In this document: positions 42,343 to 56,122 of the stretch, piece by piece
Numbering within the stretch: the first letter of the stretch is position 1
Layout: each line of letters starts with the position of its first letter
Source of the DNA: Megalobrama amblycephala
Taxonomy: Eukaryota > Chordata > Actinopteri > Cypriniformes > Xenocyprididae
Direction of reading: 5' to 3'
Assembly (NCBI RefSeq): GCF_018812025.1
Contig: NC_063045.1
Location: forward strand, 15,124,919-15,188,918
Length of the DNA stretch: 64,000 bases
Translations under genes and position numbers: made by a program
Notes under the pieces: model-generated
Seen by the model: the letters and a program-made list of their open reading frames with translations, nothing else
What the model was told of the DNA's origin: nothing
The model's database searches: none

Positions 42343-43334
42343 TTAAAATATCTTATATAAGATTTGAATTACTTTATTTATTTCTGAATGGTAAAGACTT
42401 GTTTGCATCCTGTTCTTGATTTCGGAGCTGTTTTGAGTCACACAAGAACAACTATCATCTCATCAGGCACAGTGTGTCCTCTCTTAAAGCAAGCACATCT
42501 CTATCAACTCTTATTTGAAGGCTGTTTCATCACTTGCCACATAAAACTTGAGGCTGAACAGGCCCATCCAACTTTGAAAGCTATCGTGATTTATGAGGAG
42601 TCATCTATTGTTTAGGCTGTAGCATTAAAAAATCATTTGTCATTCTCAGAGGGGATGTATCAAACAGGTTTTTGTTCAAACTTACCTGAGCCGTTTCTTT
42701 GTTTACTGTTCGTATAAGCAAGCACGGATGCAGTCATCAATTAAGGCACAATGTCATTTGTATGCAAGAAACTTTAAACAGGCATTAATGTCACAGTCGG
42801 ATTCAGGTATTTGTCCACTGTGCTGACATCAAAGTTAGCAGTGTCAGGCACACGGTTCAAAGCATCAGCTGCCTTTTTAAATATCATTCACATACCTCTC
42901 CACAAGAGACATAATTATGGCATAATTCCGACGTGGAGTTTCAATTTCAGGAAATGTTTGAAGGAAAACTCAAGGACAAACAGTTCTCCTGTTTCACCTC
43001 CTCTTCTTCATCAATGTCTTTTCCTTATAAAAGCATTGTTTACTAAGACGAAAGCCCTTTTGAGACATCACAGTTAGGCAGAAATCAATATCAAACTAAG
43101 AGGCTTTGAATATGCTGTGCAGATTTTCTGTAGCATTTCAGTTAAGCCCTAATGACTCAGGCAAGGACATCTGCTGCTTTACAAGAATAGCGGGAAAACG
43201 TGACACCCACATGAGCAAACCACAACCATCCAATCAATTCCTGATGGACTAAATCAGATCCCACCCTACATTTTTACTTGTTCGAGATGCCATTTCACTC
43301 GGATCTACGTCACAATAGGGAAGAAAGACCTGTA
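42343..43334. other. Intergenic, nothing recognised
   Basis: The 75- and 88-codon frames at 42388-42615 and 42811-43077 have no recognisable motif. No complete repeat is visible. Confidence 0.4.
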
Positions 43335-43553
43335 GCCGGTTGCATAAACTTAGTCGCTATATTAAGACTGTCTTAAGAACTAGTTTGACCAACTTGCAGT
43401 TAACCAAGGGGTAATCAATGTTATTTTTCCAATTCAAATGACACCAGTCTACCTTTTTATGTAACAGACTTTAAAAAATTAGGACCACTCTTCAAGAAAA
43501 ACATTAGTGTCTTAACTTTTAAGACTAGTCTAAGTGGTTTATGCAACCGGCCC
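43335..43553. mobile_element. Short MITE with GCCGGTTGCATAAAC ends
   Basis: The left end gccggttgcataaacttagtc and the right end agtggtttatgcaaccggc are inverted repeats about 215 bp apart. Confidence 0.8.
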
Positions 43554-43619
43554 CTGTTGTGTCCGAAAGCTTAGGCTGCGTCTGAAATGGCATAGTCTCT
43601 TGAATAGGTACTTATTTAA

Positions 43620-44562
43620 AGGTGCCCTAGAATTAAAAATTGAATTTATATTGGCATAGTTAAATAACCAGAGTTCAGTACATGGAAAAGACATACAGTG
43701 AGTTTCAAACTCCATTGTTTCCTCCTTCTTATATAAATCTAATTTGTTTAAAAGACCTCTGAAAAACAGGCGAATCTCAACATAACACCGACTGTTACGT
43801 AACAGTCGGGGTGTACGCCCCCAATATTTGCATATGCCAGCCCATGATTGAGGCATTACACAAGGGCAGAACGTCTGGATGTGCACTGCTGAATCATCAG
43901 ACTAGGTAAGCAAGCAAGGAAAACAGCGAAAAATGGCAGCTATGGAGCAATAATAACTGACATGATCCATGATAACATGATATTTTTAGTGATATTTGTG
44001 AATTGTCTTTCTAAATGTTTCGTTAGCATGTTGCTAATGTACTGTTAAATGTGGTTAAAGTTACCATCGTTTCTTACTGTATTCACGGAGACCAGAGTCG
44101 TCGCTATTTTCATTTTTAAACACTTGCAGTCTGTATAATTCATAAACACAACTTCATTCTTTATAAATCTCTCCAACAGTGTGTAATGTTAGCCGTTAGC
44201 CACAGACCATAGCCTCAAACTCATTCAATATCAAATGTAAACATCCAAATAAATACAATACTCACATAATCCGACGCATGCATTCAGTATGCATGATGAA
44301 CACTTTGTAAAGATCCATTTTGAGGGTTATATTAGCTGTGTAAACTTTGTTTATGCAATGATAGAGTCGAGAGCTCGGGAGGGGGCGGAGAGCGCGAGCA
44401 TTTAAAGGGACCGCAACCTGAAATCGGCTCGTTTCTAATTATGCCCCAAAATAGGCAGTTAAAAAAATTAATTTAAAAAAATATATGGGGTATTTTGAGC
44501 TGAAACTTCACGGACACCTTAGACTTATATTACATCTTTTAAAAAAAAGTTCTAGGGCACCT
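43620..44562. mobile_element. TTAA-flanked MITE, AGGTGCC family, copy 2
   Basis: This 943-bp element starts aggtgccctagaatt and ends gttctagggcacct, flanked by TTAA. It aligns along most of its length with 31784-32740 in the same orientation. It carries the same gactgttacgtaacagtc palindrome at 43790-43807. Confidence 0.9.
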
Positions 44563-46017
44563 TTAAGGAATTGCTTCATGATCGCTAAAAAAGTATGTTC
44601 TATAGGGTCATTCCATGTCAACTCAACCAGAGGTCCCTGGCTCAAATTTCTGATTTTGTTGATAGTTTTTCTGTAGAAAGACAAACATAAATAATATTGA
44701 AAGTATTAGTAGTATTGATATCATGAAAGCCAAAATTTTAAATGTCACAGATGTATATTTATAGGCTGGGTAAACCCAGCCTGATCTGCCGGCGATTTGA
44801 TTTCGCCTGCCCGTACATTCATTTCTACTGCTTCTGTTACACTTTTGCGGGAACCAATCAAAGACTGGCTTATCCACCTTGCTCGCTATTGGCGGGTATA
44901 ACACGATGACGATAGAGAAACGACGGCAAGCAGAACGTGTTCCAAGTGTGATATGATTGTTACACACTGATTGCAAACTCTATCTGATCTACCCGTCTCT
45001 CGCACGACCGTCAATCCAATTCCTTTTAACCTCTCGACGATGCTGAATGACATCTTTAGTTTAGCAAACAAATCGAGTGTAAATACCACTCACTTTCATG
45101 TTTTTTTTTTTTTCACTGTTTTACATGTACTGTGAATTCAACATGCTTCTTTTGTCACATACTGTTTTGCCTACTATATAGTAGGGAAGTACACGATTTC
45201 GGATGCATTCTTAGGTAGCTGACTTGCCTCGCTGCTCTATCAGGCAGTGACTTGTAAGGCAGCATTTGCGCACAAAGGTACCTCATGAAACTGATTTTGG
45301 ACAGACTTCTGAGGCAGTGTAATGGTGTAATAATCTACAGCAAAATAGAGAGAGCTTTGGTTATAACTAAGTGAATATTTAATTACTACAATACAATTTT
45401 CTCGCTAGAAATTACATAAAAAGTGTGAAACGTTGGTAAAAAACAGACATCTACACATAAACTAAACACCAACCCCTACTTTCAGATGCCATTTTTCTTT
45501 TTTAGCTTAACTGTCACAGAATGAAGCACAGAATTGTGGGATATCAAAGGCAACAAAGGATTTATTTTTTTAAAAAAATCTATCAGATGATGGTATCTCA
45601 AGAGACAGGAAGTGAAGCTAACACTGGATTCTGACGTGCATTGATGCCTTTTGGAGTGCATCCTCCCAAGGCAGCATTTTTAAGGTTTCGGAACGCAGCC
45701 ACACAAACTCACAACTTCTGTTTCATGGCAACTTTAAAAACACAAGAAGCAAAAAGATAGCCATAAGATAAATCAAAGTTCATCACAAGCAGCATTGCCA
45801 CAAGTTAAGGTAAATAATACTAAATATATCTGCACACTGTCATACACACAAGCACAAACACCATCATGGTAACACATTATGACACTACAATAATGCAAGT
45901 AATCTATAAAATACGAGAGGCTGCAACTTTCATAACGTAAACTTTCACTAAAGCCTTCCTTCCGCTGGAATAAATAGTCCCTGACCGTGAACAGCAACAG
46001 AAGTTACATTATTACAC
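44563..46017. other. Intergenic with unresolved repeat-like segments
   Basis: 44757-44945 (gctgggtaaacccagc hairpin and following) and 45170-45715 (gtagggaagtacac... to ggcagcatttttaagg) look like dispersed cyprinid repeats, with ends not determined. No gene was recognised. Confidence 0.4.
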
Positions 46018-46163
46018 CATTTGATGTAGAAAAAACCATCAAATTGACGTCAGTTTTTAAGACGTCAGTTTGATGTCCACACACTGATGTCCAATTGATG
46101 TTGAAAAAAGGTCAAATTGACGTAATTTTTTTTACGTCAATTTGACATCCACACACTGATGTC
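46018..46163. repeat. Tandem repeat of ACGTCA/TTTGA units
   Basis: The unit caaattgacgt(c/a)a(g)ttt...acgtc(a)atttga(t/c)(g/a)tcc plus acacactgatgtcca occurs about twice here. A third part continues at 46872-46915, after an insertion. Confidence 0.75.
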
Positions 46164-46854
46164 CAATACAGTACCTCAGGGATGACGTGTCTTTATAGGC
46201 CAACCCGGAGGTTAGTGCGCATTTCCCTCAATCGAAAGCCTATGCATTTTTCCCATAGACGCAAAAAATAAGCTCTGTGTTTAATAAAGGGTTATGACAC
46301 TTACATGTTTTGTCTATCAAGATAATCTTCACAAGTTAACACAACATTTAAACATTTTGAAGCCTAAAGTCATCAGATATAAAAAGCTAACAGTAGGCTA
46401 TAAATGGACCACAGCACACCATGGTCATGGATCAACGTCACCACCAGCAAGTGTCCTCAAACTTTATTTAAAAAACAACTTTACTTAAAAACATGCTCGC
46501 TGAAATATGATCTGCACTGTGTATGTATATTCAATTTTTCAAGAGAAATGCTGTCCAAATGTCCTGTTTGTCATGATGTCATCTAAAGTCCCTGCCAAAG
46601 GAAGCAGTCCCTTTTAGCAATCTGTTAGCAACCACCATTTTTAAGACAAAGGTTTAAAAAATCACAAGTGGGTTATAACTGGTGTGTTTTATGTCATAGA
46701 TCAAAACGTGAAAATATTTAGAGGCTTTGTTAACCACAAACCATATTTCAGGTGATTTAGCAAAAACCGGGGCAATGGAACCGGAAGTCCTAAAATGCTA
46801 ACTTGCTTCCGGAATTTGCATACAAAATCACATCATCTCTGAGATACTCTATTG
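46164..46854. mobile_element. MITE inserted in the ACGTCA tandem repeat
   Basis: The left end caatacagtacctcagggat and the right end atctctgagatactctattg are inverted repeats. The tandem repeat resumes directly after it. The length is 691 bp, with no coding content. Confidence 0.75.
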
Positions 46855-46924
46855 ATATTGGGGAAAAAAACCCCATCAAATTGACGTCAATTTGACGTCT
46901 ACGCACTGATGTCCGAAAAAACAT

Positions 46925-48880
46925 ATCTTATTGTGAATAAAACACAGCTATTGACCAATCAGAATCAAAGACAGGAACTAACCGTTATATAATAAACATT
47001 AACAACACAAGACAACATAAAACCCTAATGTACATAACTGATAAGAAAAAGCTTATTTCAGTGAAATACCACCAAATGTAAGCTGTCACACAAAGGAATT
47101 TCTGGAAATGTCAATTTATGGTTTTTAACTAAGATGACTTGTTCTTTTTCACTGAAAAATTACATGAAATATCCCATTAGATCTATTACAGTCTTTCACG
47201 GTATAAAGGAACCTACCATTAGGCAGTTAACAGGTTTTTATTGTAGCATTTCTACAGTCTTTATTGTTTAAATTATATATTTTTTTTACAGAGCAGCATG
47301 ACAGCACTGAAAAGTATTTAAGCTCAAGCAGCAGTAACCAGCATGCCTTGAATAAATCAACTGAAAAAAAATTCAGCTCACTTCATTTATTGACTGATAG
47401 GCTACTTTTCCCCCACACAGACAGTTTAAAGGCTCATGCGCCTGACCAAGTAGCTCTTTTCTGTCACTTTGATTTCATCTCAAAACAGACTGATGGCGTC
47501 TTATTGTGTCGCTGTCAAAAACCGTCTGTTCTCGGTTCGCTTCAGAATGGTTGTTTTCAGTGATCCTATGACCTTTACTTGGTTCAAACCTCTTCTGCCT
47601 CTCGTACACTAGTCCACTCCTCAGCGAAGATGTCTTCTTAACAGGTTGTTGTCACGTAGACGGCAAGAGCTCACATGCATTTGTGTACCACTTTGCTCTA
47701 CTTTACATGCAATCCGTGTGGGCGCTTTAGCCATCTGGATGCACCAGCCCCTCAAACCTGTAGTTGTACAGAAGCCCGCAAGACAAATAAAAATAGAGCA
47801 CAAAGTGTTTTAGAAATGAAACATTCTCGCTCTGAAGTGCAAAATCTGTCATAGTTGAGTGCATGCATCAAGCTGCTCTTATGCCCTTGGCTTCAAAGCA
47901 AACGCACGACCCGAGCCAAACTCTGCAATGTGCTGAATCATATATTCAGTCCAGATGTAACATTATTAATCTAGCAGCTTTAGCGGGTTACAGGACTGAC
48001 AAAGAATGTGAATCTTGCAGACAAGCCCGGGTTCTAAGGAGGTGTTTGTGGGGGCGAAACATCCGCAGTTTATGATGTTAAAGGGTCAGTGATGAATAAG
48101 CATGTCTGAGATGATAAAAAGGAGAACTCTTTAAAAGTGTCAACTTCCTAGCAATGTTTTCATCCGTTTGAATACATTTCCAAAACGTAATATTAATCAT
48201 TTTTTTTTAAAAGAATGTCTTCAAACATAGCCTGTTTTTCAAGGAAAAATAATTACCATGACTTTTTAAAACATTATGTCATGAAGGGTGACGCTACTCT
48301 GTAACCTTTTCATAAAATATCTAAATAAACATAATACTGCATATTGGCAAAGTAGATTTAAACACATAAACAATAATACCACAAACAATAATGAGCTTTC
48401 TTTAATTTACGTCCCCTTGACCTTGACCTCTACCCACAATTCCATGCTGTCCCAATTACATCTGCTTGAGAAATGCAAGTAATTTGTAGGGTGTAAAACA
48501 GAAAGTCTTTTTATAAAATACAAAAGTGAATCTAGTGATGAGGCGCCACCTGCTGGCCGAATGCTTATTTTATTTTGAATAAATATGAAGGAAACAGTTT
48601 AAGCTAAACATTTAAATAATCAATTTCCATATATAGGCAATTTCCATATATATAATGAATTCTCTGTGTGTAAAATAAGAAATAATTCAGTAGGTATTTT
48701 AAGAGCATGTCATTTGATATAAATAAATTGTATTTTATCTGCATTGTATACCGTGCCGCTTGATATAATTTCGGCCATTAAAAGCCCATCTCGATCGACT
48801 ATTAAAAAGAAAATCACTTTTCCGTCATCTTTGTCAGACAGCGATAAAGAGATTCTACACCTTTAAATTTGAGAAATGCC
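46925..48880. other. Intergenic upstream of eef2, nothing recognised
   Basis: The 99-codon frame at 47264-47563 has no recognisable motif. Some of the segment at 47600-48075 is of higher complexity and could be regulatory for eef2 or creb3l3. Confidence 0.35.
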
Positions 48881-48882
48881 CC

Positions 48883-48963
48883 GACGTCATTACGTACAAT
48901 ACGTACGGCGCGCGCTTGATATATATTTATGAGCATTAACGTCATCAGTCTCTTCCTTGCCTG
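48883..48963 (+). promoter_or_regulatory. Core promoter and 5'TOP start of eef2
   Basis: A TATA element (tatatatttat, 48920-48930) lies 30 bp before a pyrimidine run ctcttccttgcc starting at C48950. That is the expected layout for a terminal oligopyrimidine mRNA such as EEF2. A CRE-like gacgtcat lies just upstream near 48883-48890. A 5'TOP start would place translation under mTOR/LARP1 control, by family knowledge. Confidence 0.6.
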
Positions 48964-50193
48964 TGCCCAACGTGGCAAGAGATGTAAAAAATTGGGTTCA
49001 CCATTAAACGAATCTAAAAACATCAGGCAAAATGGTAAGTCGATATATGATCATATTTATTTTATGCGTTAATAGCCTTCTAAAGTTTCACTTTTTGTCA
49101 CGATTTAAGTGCTTGAATTTGACAACATTTCTGTACAAATGCTGAAAGAGTTTCAGAAGTGGCTCATTTGAATGAACTCCTGCCTAGTTCAGAAGATTAT
49201 GGACAGTTAATGGTTAGATGAATTGATCTTTTCTAATTCATTGTTGTTAGCTTGTAGTGAAATTGTGAACCTGCATTACTTTTTACCCACTGTGCTGCAC
49301 TGATTTTTTTGTTTTTGCAAATAAAAGATTTGCATAAGATAAGTAAAAATATTTAAATGCTCACTCACATAAGATGAATACCCCAGATATTTCAGTCTTC
49401 TGAAATTTCATTCATTCTAGTGCCACCATTTTGAGATCACGTGAGCTATTAGCCAGTATTCAAGCCAGTTTAAAATGTATTCTTTTTACAGATACAACAG
49501 TCACTGCTTAGAAATGTGATAGGATTTCGTACAGCAGAGACTATTATATGGATGTGTGTGTTTTCACATGCTGTGGTGCAACAAAGGAACGCAATATAAA
49601 TGGGACATTGACGAATAAGGTTTTTTAAAGTGTAAAAAAAAAGAAAAAAACTTAATGAAGATATAATTAAGTTTTAAGTGTTAACAATGAGATTGTGGTT
49701 TTTATAATAAATGAACACTGCTCATGTTGTTTTTGTTTTTAAAAGAGATGGACAATTGTCACCAAAAAAGTCATTCGGTTTAACTAAAATTTTGGTTTTA
49801 CCGAATGACAGTTCTGGTTATACAGAATGATATCTTCAAACAATGCTAACAGGCTAATATCTAGGAAAATCAAACAGGTTTTTAAAACCTTTTCCATATT
49901 TTATAGCGGTTGATGTGCGTGAGCAAGTGAAAACATTAATTTTTCAAATGGAGTTAGTTACTTTTATCTCATGACCATGTGGTCCTTTGCAGGTGTTTGA
50001 ATGATGTCATATCCTATCATATGATATTGACGGCATGACTTGAACCAGAATGGTCCCTTTATATTGGTTACTCTGAATGACATCAATGAAATTAATTTTT
50101 CTGGACATTTTCTTTATCATAACAAAGCAACGACTTCTACTCATGATAAAATGGTATTAAAATTGAAATGTTATAAAATCATACCAGAATAAG

Positions 50194-50196
<3 letters not shown>

Positions 50197-50243
<47 letters not shown>
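50197..50243. repeat. (AT)n(AC)n microsatellite in eef2 intron 1
   Basis: About 17 AT units followed by about six AC units. Confidence 0.9.
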
Positions 50244-50244
<1 letters not shown>

Positions 50245-50578
50245 TTTATAAGATTAATCACAAATGAAATGGCTGTATTGGCCTTTGGACAGTTAAACCG
50301 AATAACCATTTGACACTTAAAAATGCAGCATGACAGCACTGCTTTGGATGTCAAATCTGTTTTTTATTATTATTATTATTATGGCGGCAAAAAATTACCC
50401 GTCACATCATAGACTTAAATATAGCTTTAATGTTGCTGTTACTACCTATGCTACCATAGTCTGTATATAATCCAAAACCATTGATCGTTCTGGCATAGTG
50501 TGCACGTTAAGGAAAATATCCTTATTTAAATCTAGAAAAATGCCTTATTTTGAAGTTCACCTGTTTTTAAATCCATAG

Positions 50579-50788
<210 letters not shown>

Positions 50789-50880
50789 TAAACATTCCTG
50801 CTCTAGTAAATGTGATTACTAAACATTCTCCTTCAATATCGTGACTCCTAAAATTTTAATCACTAATGTACAAACATTAA

Positions 50881-51225
50881 AGGGATAGTTCATCCAGAAA
50901 TGAAAATTTTATGTTTATCTGCTTACCCCCAGGGCATCCAAGATGTAGGTGATGTATCCAAGATGTAGGCGCTGATCGCGCTCTGACAACGGAAGTGATG
51001 TCTAGCACTCATTGAAGTAGAAGCACGAGACCTCACTTTCGTTGTCAGAGCGCGAGCAGACCTCACTAAGCGAATGCTAAACACAGTTGGACATAGTGGA
51101 GTTTTAGAGGTAAAAAAATGATATAAATACTGTGTTCTACTGAAGAAACGAAGTCATATACATCTTGGATGCCCTGGGGGTAAGCAGATAAACATCAAAT
51201 TTTCATTTTTGTTTGAACTATCCCT
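50881..51225. mobile_element. Short TTAA MITE in eef2 intron 2
   Basis: The element is 345 bp, starts agggatagttcatccagaaa and ends tttgaactatccct with TTAA on both sides. The inner stem cagggcatccaagatgta pairs with catcttggatgccctg. Confidence 0.9.
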
Positions 51226-51606
51226 TTAAAAACTGTGCATGTGTGTGTGAACACTATGAGAGATTGACTTCATCACTGTTTGCCCCTACAGTGCCATCTC
51301 CATGTACTATGAGCTCAGTGACAATGATTTGGCCTTCATTAAACAATGCAAAGATGGCTCAGGCTTCCTCATCAACCTGATTGACTCCCCTGGGCATGTT
51401 GACTTCTCTTCAGAGGTTACAGCTGCACTGCGTGTCACAGATGGAGCATTGGTGGTGGTAGACTGTGTATCTGGTAAGTGCTTTTGCTTTTTTTTTTTTT
51501 TTTTTTGGTAACTTTGACAGTAGGGTAGAAAATTTGAGAGGACTAATTACTTGCATTCTGAAATGTTGATTGATTCTGTGGAATATTTATTGAAACGTCA
51601 AATTGA

Positions 51607-51846
<240 letters not shown>

Positions 51847-51971
51847 TAGCTCGTTCATGGGACCTTTACATTTTTTTTAAAGAACTTATGCTTCTGTGAT
51901 ATCCCTGGGTTGAATTTTAGATTGACTGTCCTAATTATCTCTAAATCTTATTTTTAACATCCTGCTCTTAG

Positions 51972-52151
<180 letters not shown>

Positions 52152-52382
52152 TGAGAAATTACCACTGACAAGAACAACCCAACTGAATGTAATGTAGTTT
52201 CTTTATGTAACATGTGTGGCCATTACTTGCAGGTACTTTGACCCAGCTTCTGGCAAGTTCAGCAAATCTGGCACCTCACCAGATGGCAATAAGCTTCCCA
52301 GGACTTTTGCTCAACTGATCCTGGACCCGATATTCAAAGTGAGTAATCTGCACTGAGTGGCAATGTTATATTTGTTATTCAA

Positions 52383-52453
52383 GCCATTAATGATGATTTA
52401 AACATTCTTCACTTTGACCTGATTTTCTTGATGAAAAATCTGTCTGATATGGC
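52383..52453 (+). ncRNA. snord37: C/D-box snoRNA SNORD37 (U37) in eef2 intron 6
   Basis: Terminal stem gccat/atggc closes C box atgatga (52390-52396), D' ctga (52419-52422), C' tgatga (52429-52434) and D ctga (52444-52447). The 14 nt before D' (ttcttcactttgac, 52405-52418) are the exact complement of gtcaaagtgaagaa, a conserved large-subunit rRNA stretch recalled from memory. The fifth position before D' pairs with an A, giving 2'-O-methylation of the residue assigned to U37 in mammals (28S A3697). SNORD37 is known to reside in an EEF2 intron in mammals, so both sequence and position agree. The snoRNA appears intact although its host reading frame is broken. Confidence 0.9.
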
Positions 52454-52533
52454 TTTTGTGAACTCTGCATAGATTTGTCTGCCATGTGTGTGTATATAGA
52501 AATTATATAGAGTTCTAACTTATCCCACTGTAG

Positions 52534-52800
<267 letters not shown>

Positions 52801-54731
52801 TAGAATATGGAAACTGGAGAATTAACAATAATCAAAGTTTCTTTAATCAGTGATTTGTTAAAGTTTAAATCGGTTTTCTCAGGCATCAAGAACTGCGACC
52901 CCGAAGCACCTCTCATGATGTACATCTCAAAGATGGTTCCGACCTCTGATAAAGGTCGTTTCTATGCCTTTGGTCGTGTCTTCTCTGGCTGTGTGTCCAC
53001 TGGCCTGAAGGTTCGCATTATGGGGCCGAACTTCACTCCTGGAAAAAAAGAAGATCTTTACCTCAAACCCATTCAAAGGTTGGTTTTTAAAACCGCTCTG
53101 TCACACAACATAACTATTAAGATGGAGAACCACTTATTGGAAATGCCTTGCCTGTTTTTGTATCTTTCAGGACCATTCTGATGATGGGCCGCTACGTTGA
53201 GCCTCTTCATGAAAGCCCGTCCTCTGTCCGAGGGTCTTGCCGAAGATATTGATAAGGGTGAGGTCACTGCCAGGCAGGAGATGAAGGCCCGTGCTCGTTA
53301 CCTTGCTGATAAGTACGAGTGGGAAGTCACTGAAGCTCGTAAGATCTGGTGCTTTGGCCCTGATGGAACTGGTCCCAACATCTTGGTGGATGTGACCAAG
53401 GGAGTCCAATACTTGAATGAGATCAAGGATAGTGTGGTGGCTGGATTTCAATGGGCCACTAAAGAGGTAAGAAGCAAGCTAATTTAAATGCTGCTCATTT
53501 TTAACCAAGAGTGTCCGCTCATGTTTCTTGAAGGCCAAGGTCACCTTACTGGAACTCTTTGAGTCATGAAGACCTTTTATTAGCTGGTGTTTAATTGGGG
53601 TTAAATTTTGCAAGAAGGTGGCCTTCCTGGTCGAATACATACTTGGTTTAGTTGTTCGAGTCCTGGCGCGGTTTGTAAAAGTGTTTATGCTTTTTAGGGA
53701 GTGTTGTGCGAGGAGAACATGCATGGTATTCGCTTTGATGTTCATGACATGACCCTGCACACTGACGCAATCCACCGCGGTGGTGGCCAGATCATTCCCA
53801 CAGCCCGCAGAGTGCTTTACGCCTGCCAGCTCACAGCTGAGCCCAGGCTTCTTGAGCCTGTGTACCTGGTCGAGATTCAGGTATGCCAGAGGTCATGCGT
53901 GAAAGCCTAGTTTCCCGTTTGGTGTTTGCCATACTTGTCATAATGGTACTTTCTTCCATCCATCTACAGTGCCCAGAATCAGTTGTTGGTGGCATCTACG
54001 GTGTACTGAACAGGAAGCGTGGGCTTGTATTTGAGGAGTCCCAGGTTATGGGAACGCCAATGTTTGTGGTCAAAGCCTACCTGCCTGTCAACGAGTCATT
54101 TGGTGAGTGAAGCAGAAAGACCTTTTTATTGTCTTCTCCCTTCAACATGCTTTAAGTTACAAGGCCTAAACTGTCATCTTTACACAGGTTTCACAGCTGA
54201 CCTTCGCTCCAACACATCCGGCCAAGCTTTCCCACAGTGTGTGTTTGACCATTGGCAGTTCCTACCTGGAGACCCCATGGAAGCTAGCTCCAAGCCTGCC
54301 CAGGTTGTGGCTGACATACGAAAACGCAAGGGGCTCAAAGAAGGCATTCCAGCTTTAGACAATTACTTGGACAAATTGTAGCTTTACTTGGAGAGTTGCA
54401 TTCCTCTTTCTCCCTCGTACAGAGGGACCAAACAAGAACACTATACAAGATTGTTTATATTAATTCAAACCATAAAATGACCATCGTTTCTAAGATGAGC
54501 TGTGCATGCATCTTTATTATGGACCAACAAGCTAACGGTGGCTTTTCTCAGTTCCTAGTGGAATTTCAAGTTGATGTTTTGTGCTAAAACTCAAATGTAA
54601 TGAATTGCAAAATGTATATTTAAACTATATATTTTACAATTTATGTACTGTGTACATAACCTGTATACTAACATGAATATTCTGTACTTGCTGTAATATT
54701 AAAAAAATATATTAATTAATATATAAATATT

Positions 54732-54737
54732 AATAAA
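54732..54737 (+). terminator. Poly(A) signal of eef2
   Basis: AATAAA about 350 bp after the stop codon, in an AT-rich 3' UTR. Confidence 0.5.
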
Positions 54738-55234
54738 TATTATTAGCTATCTACCTCCAAGTTTAAATGCTTTTCTGGAAAACTTGTTTGGAAGTGTTTG
54801 TCTCTGCAAGACTGAAATATAAAGTAAACTTGATCAGCAATGCAATGTCTCTTGGTTTTTGTTTTTCTTGACAAGTGGTTAGGTTTTGATATGCTTAAGT
54901 GAGTAAGTATGTGGGCATAATATGTAATTGCTTTGTGTTCAGCAATTATAAGCTGTCTTTGGTTAACCTTTCAAATTAATGCATGCATTTGTTCTAGGAC
55001 TTTAGCCAGGCTAAATGTAATTTGATGCATGAAAATTGAGTAATGTAGTCTTCAATAGGTTGTTTAATAGGGATGGGCATTTTTCCAAAATATTGTATTT
55101 GAATATTTGGGCTTGTAAAAAACGAATATTCGAATACATAATTTATAAGCTTACATTAAATCTTAAGGTTTTCTTTTAGTTCAAAGCATTAATTGATATG
55201 TGCAAACAAAGAATATAAAGAACAAAAGCTTTAA

Positions 55235-56122
55235 AGGGTTAGTTCACCCAAAAATGAAAATTATGTCATTAATGACGCACCCTCATGTCGTTTCAAACCT
55301 TCGGAACACAGTTTAAGATATTTTAGATTTAGTCCGAGCACTTTCTGTCCCTCCATTAAAAATGTATGTACGGTATACTGTCCATGTCCAGAAAGGTAAT
55401 GAAAACATCAAAGTAGTCCATGTGACATCAGTGGGTTAATTAGAAGTTTTTGAAGCATCTAAAATACATTTTGGTCCAAAAATAACAAAAACTACGACTT
55501 TATTCAGCATTGTCTTCTCTTCCGGGTCTGTGTATATCCACAATGACGCTGCTTCTTCTTCTTCTACGGCGGTTGGCATCCAGCTTATTGGTGTATTACC
55601 GCCCCCTTCTGCTCCGGACAGTGACACTGGTGACGTGTTATGTAGTGCGCCCGAGCTTCGTTTACAGTCTGAGGGAGACGCACGCTGTATTCAAGCTATT
55701 CTACATTGTTTGTATTTTGATATTGCTATATTTTTTTAAATGGTGCGTAGGTGTGCATGTAGCGGATGTCCTAATCGAGTCACTGTCCAGAGCAGAAGGG
55801 GGCGGTAATGCACCAATAAGCTGGTGAATATACAAAAAGCGGATATACAACAGACCCGGAAGAGAAGACAATGCTGAATAAAGTCGTAGTTTTTGTTAAT
55901 TTTTGGACCAAAATGTATTTTAGATGCTTCAAAAACTTCTAACTAACCCACTGATGTCACATGGACTACTTTGATGATGTTTTTATTACCTTTCTGGACA
56001 TGGACAGTATACCGTACATACATTTTCAATGGAGGGACAGAAAGCTCTCGGACTAAATCTAAAATATCTTAAACTGTGTTCCGAAGATGAACTGAGGTTT
56101 CATTTTTGGGTGAACTAACCCT
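55235..56122. mobile_element. Long-palindrome TTAA MITE (variant interior)
   Basis: This 888-bp near-palindrome starts agggttagttcacccaaaa and ends tttgggtgaactaaccct, flanked by TTAA. The arms run through gtcacatggactactttgat and its complement. It shares termini but not interior with 56874-57648. Confidence 0.9.

Noticed and set aside
53467..53697. Possible H/ACA snoRNA in the eef2 intron (gaaggcca...cacctt pairing with aaggtggccttc)
   Set aside because: No H box between the hairpins and no ACA at the right distance from a 3' end.
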